From Eremophila alpestris peregrina (taxonomy: Eukaryota > Chordata > Aves > Passeriformes > Alaudidae): 64,000 nt of DNA. Under the pieces are notes generated by a model. It worked only from the letters and a program-made list of their open reading frames with translations, had not been told where the DNA came from and ran no database searches. A program made the position numbers and the translations under genes. Every line of letters begins with the position of its first letter. Position 1 is the stretch's first letter. Location of the stretch: the NCBI GenBank assembly GCA_009792885.1, contig WMCF01000026.1:310001-374000 (forward strand). Reading direction: 5' to 3'. Shown one piece after another: positions 39,701 to 51,700 of the stretch.

Positions 39701-42700
39701 CTACTCTGTTTTCTTTTCTAACTTTCACTTACTAAATTTGAGGTAATAATAAAAGTAAGACAACACATTTTGAGAGAAATTTTAAGAGTGATTCTATTCC
39801 ATCAGTTAACATTTACAGTTATCTCTGTTCCAGAAAGGAAGATTAGTCATAACTAAATAGATACGATTAAAATTCTTCTGCACAAATTGCAGTTCTGGGT
39901 ACAATATACATTTCTTAGACCTCAAATTGGATATTTTGACCTAGTTTAACACTTCATAAACAATTATAAATGCCCAGAATAGAATAAAAATCAGGGAAAA
40001 GGAATCCCTCTTCAGTGAAATTGTCAGTAGAAAATAATGTCAGCTTTTGTTTACCTCTGTGTGAGTAAAGAACACCTGAATTAATTTGTAAGATAAGTGT
40101 AGCAGAGCATAACTCTGAGAGACCTTGCAGTAGTGGTAATTGCTGCAGACATCTGCAGGCAGACAAAAGCTGTGTGCTGACCTCAGCCCTGCTGCGTCAC
40201 CGAGAAGTGGCTCAGCCAGCTGCCTCTGTCCTGCCCTGCTTGGAAAGTTCTTCAGTTTCCTGCAGTTTGGTGGGAAAGGGAATTGGATTTCAGGCTTCCT
40301 GTTGCAGCAAAGATTTCCCTGAATGGGAAAAAAAGAAACAAAGTGAATGTAAAGATTGAAGTAAAGAAGCCTCAATGAAAATATGTCTGTTAAGGGTAAC
40401 AACTGATGTAGGAACTGCAGGCCTACATACAAAGGTACTTGTTGCAGAAAGAAATGCTAGATTGAACACTTGGGTTCAGTCCCTTTCTGCTAGCCATTTA
40501 ACTGGAGGACTCATACACGTTTTTAATTTCTTCAAGTAAGAGAAGTAAACTGCACTCTGCAAAACGTTCTGCAGCTGTTGCTGTCCTCAGGTTACTTCAA
40601 AGAGGAGGCCAGTTATCAGTCTCTTCCATCTTCAGATTCATGCAACTGTCGTTTGTTTGTTTCTCTGCATAAAAAAGCACACTATGCTGCTTATATTTGA
40701 ATCAGTCTTTAACTGATCCCATGGGCAAGCCTTAATTTTTCCTAGTAGGTTGTTCACTGAATAATCATATTCTGCAAGTATTGATAATTTCTGGAGGTAA
40801 ACAAATATAATTAAGTGTAACAGGTACCTTTGGGTGCTGTTAGCAAAGTGGCATTTGGTGTTGCTTTTCATTCCTCTGTGATCCCTTAACTTCCCTGATT
40901 AGGCAGTTCTTTGGCAGGTTGGATGGGGCTCTGAGCAACCTGGTCTAGTGGGAGGCGTCCGTGCCTGTGGCAGACAGGCTGGAACTTGATGGTGTTGAAG
41001 GTCCCTTGCAACCCAAATGATTCTGATTCCAGTTCTCTTCAGCTGTGTTCTAAAGGACCAATGATAAGAACATTTAGGAAAAAATTCTATATTCTTGACT
41101 TCATATCCTGTTTCAATTCCCCCATTATGCCCCTCCTCCACGTTCCGTGCAGTTCTTCCTCTTCTTTAGGTTTTATGTCAACTCATTCCAGTAGTTCTGG
41201 TGTTCAGCTTCATCTTTTTTTCTGCATATGCAGGAAATTTCCTTCCAGATGATGTCTTTCAAATATCACCAACCTCTTGCCAACCTCTTCTATATTAAAA
41301 AAAAAAAATCTTTGTTCTTTTACACTACCTTATATATCTGTATCTGTAGATATCTACTTGATAAGCTGGTCATTTGTGGGAGCTGCATTTAAATCAGTGA
41401 TGATGCTATCATTTAATGGTTTGTTGTTTGTCCAGTAAAGTTTTGATTGGGTAAAATACTACTTTAAAACTCTTCATGAGCATAGTAGTTATCTCAAGGT
41501 TTGTAGGGAAATGGTAACATAAATAGAAAAAATAATATGCTGAAGAATAAAAATAGTAATTCTACAGAGACTAATTTCATTCTTTCATTCTGATGTTCTT
41601 CAGAAAAGATCTTTCTTCATAATCAGCTACAGTTTTCAAGTAATGATATTCATATTTAGTGGTATATGTTCAGAAAACTGCTAGTGTTAGCTCATGATTA
41701 CATGACATTATTATTTCTAATGGTGCTAAGATTTTCTGAAAATAAAGGGGTTTTGAAAAATGTAGAGGGTTTGTTTGTTGGTTTCTGCTCCTCCTCCCCA
41801 TTATATAGCTTACATTTCATTGTAAGAAGAAAATGTGTGGGATTCCTCATTTCTTCATTGGAAAGGAAGGATTTGTTTGCATTTAATGTAGTATTGTTAC
41901 AAATTACCAGACAGAAAGTCCCATTGTGAACAAAAATTCTTTTGCTAAGCTTAAAAAAAGAGAGAAAATGGCACAGAGGTGGTGCCTCTACATTAGAAAA
42001 TTCAGAACCTGAGAAGGTATTCCCACAAAATTGCCCATTTATATTTCTTTTCTCCTTATGCCATCTTATGCCTGTATATAGGTGCCTGTTGCCAGGCAGT
42101 ATACTGATATAGCTGGATATTTAGTCTCTCCTGCTGTGTTCTTAAACCTGCATTTAGGAAGCCTGCATTTTCACTGCTGTAGTGTTAAAGATGTGCACAA
42201 GTACATCTTTAGGAATACTAGGAGGAATATCTTCAAGAGCCCACATGCAAATATGTGGGATGATGTCAAACACAAAACAAAAAAATATCTGAAAATGACA
42301 TAAATATTCAAGAAGTTTTGCAACACAGATTTTTCTGGTATCAGGTCAAAGGGACCACTGTGTTTTAGTCTGACTTGTAGATGACACAGGCAGTGGTTAT
42401 TGCTGAATTAATCCATGTCTGCAGCATTAAATCCTTTGTTGATTGATGTTTTACCTCTGATGGGTGGCCCAGACCAGCCCAACAGAAAGTGTGTTGAGTT
42501 TGTAGTGAATGATTCGTCACTCTCTACTGGCTGATCTGTAGAATGGGTTGGTATGCCACAGTTTTAAGTTGCATGGTTGAAAAGATCTTAAGAATAAAAG
42601 GAAAAGAGGTATTTTGTTATGTTCAGGTGACTTTTATAACTAAAAAAATACTAACATTACTGGTTTTTGTAGTTTAACACAGCAGCCAAACAGCTGATAG

Positions 42701-45700
42701 AATTGGACAAGCCCTCAGGTTCTGCTGGTGACTCTGGAGAAGGTACCTCTGGGGCAGCCCACAACAATCCAACCCAAAAGCACACGGATACGAAGAAAAA
42801 CACCAAAAAGCGACACTCTTTTACCTCCCTCACCATGTCCAACAAGGCCTCCCAGTCCTCTCAGAACCGCCACTCCATGGAGATCAGCCCTCCTGTGCTC
42901 ATCAGCTCCAGCAACCCAACGGCAGCAGCCCGCATTAGTGAGCTCACGGGGCTGTCCTGCAGTGCTCCCTCTCAGGTAACTCACATCACATCCCCTGGCT
43001 TCTGAGCTTGCCAGGTTACTTATTTCAAGTTATTAATTATTAATATTTCTGTTCTTATTAATTACTAATATCAGGATTATTAATTATGTCTAATTAATAT
43101 TAAATATGCACTTTCAAAAAACTTACCTTCCAACATGAGAACATTTAAGGAAAATATTTTCTAACACTTCTTATATAATGAAAGCAAACAGTTTTGGTCT
43201 TGCAGGCTTTTTTCGCAGTTGTTACATTCTTAAGTGCCACAGAGATTTTTATTAATTGTAGAAACTAGGAACTGGAGTGATTTAATTTCTTGATTGCTTT
43301 TTTCTAAATTGAATATAATAATGAATATTAATAAATTGCATGCTATAAAAGTAAAATATTCAACTTGAAGTTTACACAAATTCCAGAAATGTAGCATATT
43401 TATCTGGTTGTGGTAAGTAGAAATATTTATCTGACTTTATTTATTTGTTCAGTAGTTTGTGAAAAATTGGCTGTTTCATATAGTGATTACACTTCGGGAA
43501 AAGAGAGAGCAGTGGAGCCCAAGAGGTATTGGTGGTTTTACCTGAGCTTGTAAATATGCTTTATTTGCCTGTCTTTAGGATCTGACAGCCTTTTATGGAA
43601 AAAAAGAAAACTGACACTGGCTAAAAATGTGTTTCATGTAGCTGGTTCAGTGTCTTTCCAAAGACTGAGAAATGTCAGTGTGGAAAACAAAAGTGAGCAG
43701 TGTGATCCAACACTGTGTAAATACCTAACTAAAAATTAGGTCTAGTTTAAGGTTACAAGGAATAGAATATTGGTGAATTTGACCATGAAGCTTACAGCTC
43801 TGTCAAAACCAGCTCTTACTAAACCACACAGAACTGACCCTCCTGGGTTCTTTCTCTCTCCCAGGTTCATATTGGCACTACAGGACTGATTGTGACTCCA
43901 CCCCCCAGCAGCCCAGTCACAACAGGGCCTTCCTTCACCTTCCCCTCAGAAGTTACCTACCAAGCTGCTCTTGGTGTAAGTACTGCTTAAGAAAGCTCAG
44001 CCTTCCCATTTTTCTTTAATCTTGTACAGTCATTTTTTTTCTCAAGTTCTGACATACTGATTTGAAATGATGGTTTTATGGGAATTGTGTCTGGGAGATA
44101 GACAATGGTATGCATTTAAATACAGCAAAAGCCCTGTACAAGCTACAATGTTTGCATCTGGTGGTGCATATGCATTTCTCCAGCTTTCCTCTGTAATTTC
44201 TCTGTAGTAAACACAAGAAGCACATTTTCTTTCAGAACAGTCTTTTAAGTATGATTAGAAAAAAGATGATGCTGGGGGGAAAGTTTAGGGAAGCAAGCAG
44301 GTTCTTACCAAAAATATCAACTTGGGACCACAGCTGCCAGGTGTTTCAAGATTTTCAAGATTATCTGAAATAAGCTTCAAAAGTCTGCCATGTCCTCATT
44401 AAATAATGTGATTTTAGTTGCATGTATGCCTGTGGCAGATGAGGAACGTGTCTAGCATATCTTGGATATCAACAGGAAAACATGTAGCAAATGGTCGTGT
44501 TTTAAAGGAAGAAATACATTGCAATGATGTTTCCTTTAAGCAAATAAAATAAAATTATCTTCAAAAAGTGCAGGATTTCTTTCCAAAACTTGGAATTCTT
44601 TAGTTTCCTATGCTTATGTTAGAAAAACTGCTTTATATCATACTGTACTCATCAGATCCTTACTGCAATAAAGATTGTGGATATCAGTTTTCAGAGGTCT
44701 TTAAGGGATCTTATTGAGACTTTATTTAAATCATAGGAGTTCTTGAAATTAAATTCTTTCCGTCTAAAATTGTGCCCTTAACTTTTAAGGGGATAGGGCA
44801 CAGTTGATAATAGCTCTTTGCTTACTTCAAAAGACCAAACAAACAGCCCAAACATAAAAACCCAGATACTTGATCTTGTTTAGGTGTCTATCTTTGCAGT
44901 CTTTAAACCAAGTAAAATATGATGAATAGCATTGCTGCTAAATAGGTCTAATTTTGTTTTCAGCTTTTGGCATTTGCATCATTTTACAGTCTGCAAAATT
45001 TAAGGCAGAATTGTCTGTCTTCTGGTATCAACTTTCTGTTGTTTACAGAAAGGTTTAAGTGTAGCTTGGTTGCATTTTGACAGCTTTCTTTGGAACTCTT
45101 AAGTTACAGTTTTGAGTCTTCTAAATTATGATGCTGTTTCCTGAATTATCTCCAGTACTTCCTTTTGGCATGGTGCCACATGCCAGAAGTGGGTGCAGTA
45201 CTGCACAGTCTTTTTCAGTGAAGAAGATGTTGATAATATAGCCCTTTTACCTTTTTAGCCTGATTCTTATATTGGGAAAATTTGCCTGAATGCAGCATAA
45301 AGTTTATGTTTAGTTGGATATCCACCCTGATGCCACAAATTTTCGTCATTGTTTGTGATGTAGTAATTATGTAGTAAATGTATTTCACTTTCTTTGCTCT
45401 TCAGATAGATGACTTTATTGTTGACAGTTATATGGACCATGTGCTTTTGCCCTGCCGTACTGAGTAAAGCAGATTGAGCTACAGCAATGCTTTGTTTTAT
45501 TGTTGTTAAATTGTTGACTCCTTCAACTGGATATCTGTGTAATCCTGCTGTTAAATGAATGCTAATCTGTTAATAATATCTTTTCATTAGATTCATATTT
45601 TAATGCCACAGGGCAGATGAGTTTAGAAGGGCATCCTGAGGCTGTCTAGTCTAGCCTCCCTTGCTCAAGCAAGACCACCTAAAGTCATTTGCCCAAGGGT

Positions 45701-48700
45701 GTGTCCAAATAGCTTTTGAATATCTCCAAGGATGGAGACTTGAGCAACCTGTGTACATTGTGGGGTCTTGTTCAAGTTGGTGTCCGTCAGGAAGGACCCT
45801 CAGATCTTTTTTTGCCTATGAGGTGTACATTTTATACTAGAAACAATTAACTGCTTATACATTAATCTGTGTAGTCTTTTACATCTATCTTTCATCCTAT
45901 CCTTCAGAAAATACCTGTGAGAACTGAGCAAACAAAATCACCCTTGGTTGCTGTTAGGCAGAATGCCAGTCTAGCTACCATATATATACTGCAAACATTG
46001 AGTAACTGATTTGATTTGAGATACTCAAGTTTTGGGGAGGACTGAGCAGACAGCATTCAATGCATTATTTCAGAAGTTCTGTCAGATGCTGCTTTTTTTT
46101 TTCTCTCAATAACAAACACTTCTGTTTGTTATTAAGAATCAGTAGTTCTTCATTTGATGCCAACATGGAAAAATACTTTAGTTTGGTGCTGGTTCAAAGT
46201 CATTAAACCACCTTGGGTGCTTTAGATGCTTAAGCTTGTTCAAAGGCGAGCTCACCATGGTATTCACAGGAATTAAATTGCAGTGCTTAATGCACCATGG
46301 AGAGAAACTCCTGCCAGATGATTGTCCTGTATCTTGGGGTGCTGCTTACTGTTTGTGATAACCATGTTCCTGCTTTTGTTTCCAATTAGGCACATAATTC
46401 CCATTGAGAACCTGAATTATTCTCTGCCACCCTCTTTAAAAGTCAATAGCCTTCTGTACATAATGTTCTGTTTTTTCTTGACTTCTTTTCAGCATGACTA
46501 AAATGCAAGCTGGCAGCTTAGGCTAGAGTCAGGTTATTCCTGTGTTCTTTTACTATGATACTAGATGATGATGCAGTTTGTAAAGTACAGACTGTGAGGT
46601 GTATCTGTTACTTACACTTCTCCTCTTGCTTCATCAACTCTTGTTTTATTTTAGAAATGTGCAAAATAGTTCTGATCAGTCAAGAGAGAAAGTGATGTTC
46701 TTGTTTCTCTGGATGTTTCCCTTCTGGAAATACCTTCCTGACATTCTGAGCATTAATTTTAAGCTGTGGAGCAATTGTGATTGTATGTTTAATACATTAG
46801 AGGTGGTTGGCTTGAGTCCTTTTGCTCTTGCCTTTTTTTTCGTTTGTTTGTTTTCTTTTTTTTATTTTTTTGCTTTTGTAGGTGGAAATTCCTGTACTTC
46901 TCTAAGTTTCTCCCTTTATCTTATTTTCTTAATTTCTGAATTCTAAGCAGCTGACAAGGAAATTGGATGGAAACAGGATGAGTTTCTCTTTAGCATGAAG
47001 GTAGTTTGTTCGACGTCCTTCCTATCAGTCATTTTGTTTATAACACTATTGAAAGTAATAGTTCTTTGAAAGCAAGCTGTTTGTACACTTCTTTTATATA
47101 ATGCTCAACTCAGATTAAGGGAGAAGAAATAAATCTGAGAGGATGAGCATAATTATTCATCAGTGAAGAAGAGAAGAATGTATTCCCTTACAGTAATTCC
47201 AAATTTATGCATCTTTGCTACATTTATCTGTCATGAATCTCAAAGCAAGGAAAGGCTAGTATTTTCTTTTATCTCCTGTAGGAAAGATGGCATTTTTATT
47301 GTCAACAGGAGATATTTTGAGCTGTCTTGTTGTGTGACAAGTTTCTCTGAGACAGTTTGGATTAATTCCTGGCCCAAGGGAGTCTGTGACTCTTTTGTCT
47401 GTGCACATGCATAGGATTGCATTTTAGTTTTTTTTACATTGCTCTGGAGGTTCAAAAATGCCAATTGTATTAAGTTTATTTTTCCATAATAATGTTTTGT
47501 AGATGCTGTTTGGTACCCAATATTATATGAAGTAAATAGTTTACAAAGTTTCAGCCAAAATTGACACAAATAAGCTTTAGGAATGAGAGTGCTCTTGTCA
47601 AGTGACCATATACACTCTCTACCACTTGTATCATTTTAATTTTAATTTTCATTCAGTAAACTTGTGATATTTCAAAGTTTTATTTTGCATCAGCAGTTCT
47701 TTAGACAACAGCATTAATTCTTGGCTTGTATTTTGAAGTTTGATTCTTTGAAATTGAAGAAACCATGAAGTGAGACAGACTTCTCACAGCTAGAGCTTTT
47801 GACTGTGATGTTATCTCTTACACTGTTCTCTGGGACTTCCAACCACAGCTTTACCCTTAATTGGGGCATTAATTGGTCTGCTTATCTTAGCCACTGGCAT
47901 TTTTGAACCTTGTATGTGTTTAGTATATTTAAAGTTCTTTGCAAAATACAAATAACAGATGTCAAGTTCAGAAGTTGTTGGGTGAAAATATGCACGTACA
48001 ATTATGTAAGGTTATTCACTTGGAAGGAAATTCTTGGATGTAATTTATAAGGTAGTTATCTAACAGAGGAGATCTAGTTGCCATAGATTTTACTGAAAAA
48101 TAATCTTGAAGTATGTGATTTGAACCATGATATGGGAAAAACAAATGAAATATACCACAGCAAAGTTAGAATTACATTCAAAAGCAGCAGCAGAAAAACA
48201 ATCTAGCAACAAGAGATAACTTATCTTCCTTTCAGCCTGCCTTTACAGTCACTTGAGAAGTGAAAAGTGTTTTGGATTGCAATCGACCCAGACGTCCATA
48301 CTGCTGCTTCTACAGATTGGAAATGTTGACTTAGAGATGGTGTCTGGGTGTGTGCCCTTAACTAGCAGAAATAGGTGGTCTGTATTTGGATGGTTTACAT
48401 TCACTTACGTGCTGAAGGTTTCAAAAAGTGAAAAAATACCTAATTTTTCTGGTCTTGTTCTCTTGTACATGCACAAAAAGAGAAATTGCTCTTTATGTTG
48501 AAGAATACAAGGTAGTTTGAATTATTATTAATGAGGCACAAGCTGTGAGGGTTATATAATACACTGATGACATTTAGCTCTTTTATGTAGTTCCAGTGTA
48601 AGTTCAATAATGTAAGTCAGGAGGTTTTAATAAGGACTGTTCTAATTTTAATCAACCAAAATTCAAATCAACTTTTGTTGTGAACAGGAAGCAGCTGGAA

Positions 48701-51700
48701 GAAACAATGAAGTTTTGTATGAGAGACCTGTTTTTGATAACATACAGTTTAGGAATTTTGTTAAACATAGGCCTTAATTTGTTAGCCCTCAGGGAATTTT
48801 GCAAGCCATATATTTTTTCCTAGACATTGTGGGAATGAAGACTGTTAATGAATGTTCTTTTCCACTGCTTGCCTTTTATAATTCTTTGAGTGAGGTGATT
48901 ACTGATCTTCAATTAACTGATATGGGAATGCAGCCTAATTAAGTTTAGTAATATGCATGTCTTTCTAGAGCATGAGTATATATCTATATTTCTTGAAGTT
49001 GTAACATACATTAATTATCAAATTATGTAATTTTTCATCTTCCAATTTAAAAAGATAATTTATCACTTATTTGCTGTTTTATATGCTTGAAAGTACACCT
49101 GGTGTCTGAAAAGTAGTTGCAGAACCATTCAGTTTTTCGCACTCACCTACCTAAAATACTCTTAATTATGGCTGAGCATACTTTATTGAATCACATGTGG
49201 TTTGTGTATATTCTTTCACGGAATGTTGACTATGGGAACCATCAAAATGAGCATGTGCCCTGGAGGTAGGTGTATTTCTCAACTGCTAGGAAAATGGTCA
49301 CATGCCAGAAAACTCCTTGAAAACTTGGCTGGATCATTTGGATCTATTTTACCAAGTTGTAGCAGTGCAAGCTGTGGAGTGTTAGTCCTCTGAAGTCTAT
49401 CAAGTAGTTTATTTATATTTCTTGGTACTTGCCAAGTCTTTGGGAGTTTAATTGGTCTGTAGCTCATTGCTGGTCTCATTACCATACTGATAGACACAGG
49501 GAGGGGAGCAGAACCTGAATAAAGCAGAATAAAATAGAGCTGTGAAGGTGCCTTTCTTGCAGCTAAAGCTTCAGTGTATAGTATGTGTTCAAATTAATAA
49601 AATGCACTGTTCAGCATATTTAGAGATGCAGGAAGTATGGAACCATGACAACCTCGATATTGTGCATGAATAGGTTTAATTATACAGAATTCCAAGTAAT
49701 CATCTCCTAAGGTGGATTTACAAGTTCAGCCATATATAAAGAAATCTAGATGCTTAAAAAAAGACTTAAATAGCTATTCTATTGGTAGGTTGTGTGAAAG
49801 TTAGATGCTCACATTCAGCTTGGATTCAGCTAAGACGTTTGTTGAATGTCTAACTGGGAGGGACAAATAACTGTAAAACAGCTGAAAGAGAAATGTTGGT
49901 ATTTCAGTGTGAATTATATGGATACTTTAAAAAATTGTTGGGTAGAATATGAAGCAAATGCAATTGCCGTTTTTGCAAGAAATTATTAGTATCAAAGCTC
50001 TCAGTGGTGTTTCTCCAGCAGGTCATTTTTGTTTAGTGTTGGATAGAGAAGGCCTATTTGGTCTTAAGAACATGTTAATGTATGACCAGAAAAAAAGCTT
50101 TAAATAAAATAGGAATATCCACAATATAACATGCAATTTATACCGTAGCTAAGCATAACAATTTTGACTGAAACACTGTAAGAGTTGATCAGTTTTCTTT
50201 ATATTTGAAAGTCTTTAATTATGAAGTACTTTACTGTGACTTGGCAGTGTAAAACTAGTTTAAAGAGCTGTCTTTTTATTAACATTTTCACCAAATGCAG
50301 CAAAGTAATTATCAAACAGTGTAGAACTAAAACTCAGTTTCAATGTAGGTTTTTGTTTAGAAAAACAGAAAAAAAGGCAAAAACCTTTAGAAGTTAAGTG
50401 TTTGAGGGAAATTAAAATGACTTTCAATTACATCTTTTCCAAACTGATAATGTAATGCTGTGCATTTATATGCTGATGTACTGGAAGTGCCAGGCACTAC
50501 TTTGATATATTTTGTTAATTAGTATTCTAGTTCTGTGGGTTTTAGGATGATTATGTTTGAAATTAATTCAGTTGCACCTTTTCAAAGGTGAGAGGTTTTT
50601 TATTACTCTTTTTGTATGTGTTGTAGCACAAATAGTTATTTTTGGAAGGGGGGAAGGAAAAGCTCTCCTTTTGTGAGGCCTTTTCCCAGGAGTGTCAGTA
50701 CACAAGGTCCTAAAGAATTGTCTGAGGCCTTACAGAGCAGAAGGTAACAATTGCTCCATTGATTCTCAAAAGGCACAGAAGTCTGTAGGCAGGACCCCCA
50801 TTATGATCCGTGGTGCCTTTTTACTGGGGTATTTGTTAAAGATTACCAATCTTGATAATACTGAATTTCAAAAGCGAACTCTTTAAACCAGAAGAATAGG
50901 AGAAAGAGGTAACAATAGCTCCGTGACTATGGTCTCATATTGTGCTTGCTTTTGTAACCCACACATCAAAAGAAAATTTCCCCCGGAAGGGGTGCTTTTG
51001 GGTGCACTGCAGATGAATTGTGTATTACGTTTCAGCTTCAGGTTACAAAAACAATCATGTTATGAAGTACAGTCAGCAGCAGGATGCAAAATCTACCCCC
51101 TGGAAGGCTTCTGAAATTTTGTCGAGGCGTATCCTGAACATGTTATAACTAGAAACAGTGCTTTCCATTTCTCCCCTGCTGAGAAATTGCTTGTCATTTG
51201 CTTAATTAGCTGCCAAAACTTCAAGATTTTAAACTGAAAAAAAGAGAAATAGAGACAAAGCTAACTCTCCAGTTAGATAGTAACAGGAGGTAAAGTAAAA
51301 CCAGACTCAGTTGCTTTTTTATCACTTCCTTAGAATATCATGCTTTTTTATTTTTCTCAGCTGATTAAACTCCTCAAACAATATTGATCATCTGTTGCTA
51401 TGTTTTTTGTTCTTATAAAATCAGAACATGAATCCCCCACTTCCGCCACCACCTCTCTTGTCTGCTGCAATCATTGCATCGGCCACTTCTGGAGCTCAGT
51501 CTACAAGTGTCATACAAAGGTCTGCATCAGCAGCAAGTGACCAAGTTGCACATTTACGACAACAATCTCGTCCAAGTGTGTAAGTAAAATGGAAACTTCT
51601 CTGCAGTCGGAAAAGCAGAACAAGATCACCAACTCCACCTGTACACTTAGCATGGCAGCTGGCTCTGTCCTGCTGGATCTGCCAAAAAGCCAAGCATACA

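Larger units (their letters stand above)
37596..42672 (+). other. Intron b-c (5077 bases)
   Basis: This GT-AG intron contains a CR1 tail at 40911-41030 and a poly-A tract near 41297. It ends with a TACTAAC branch-site match 18 bases before the acceptor. No other gene is seen. Confidence 0.93.
43976..51424 (+). other. Intron d-e (7449 bases)
   Basis: This GT-AG intron holds an 11/12 MORE match at 44164-44175, an antisense CR1 remnant at about 45630-45812, a perfect hairpin at 46108-46133 and T-rich DNA at 46831-46880. No additional exon is recognisable. The phase and protein sequence join cleanly from exon d to exon e. Confidence 0.9.

Noticed and set aside
42715..42984. 89-codon minus-strand frame over exon c
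   Set aside because: It is a shadow of the GC-richer coding exon and resembles no known protein.
46599..46946. 115-codon plus-strand frame with membrane-like segments
   Set aside because: It is driven by T-rich sequence (TTT and CTT codons) and has no other coding signal.
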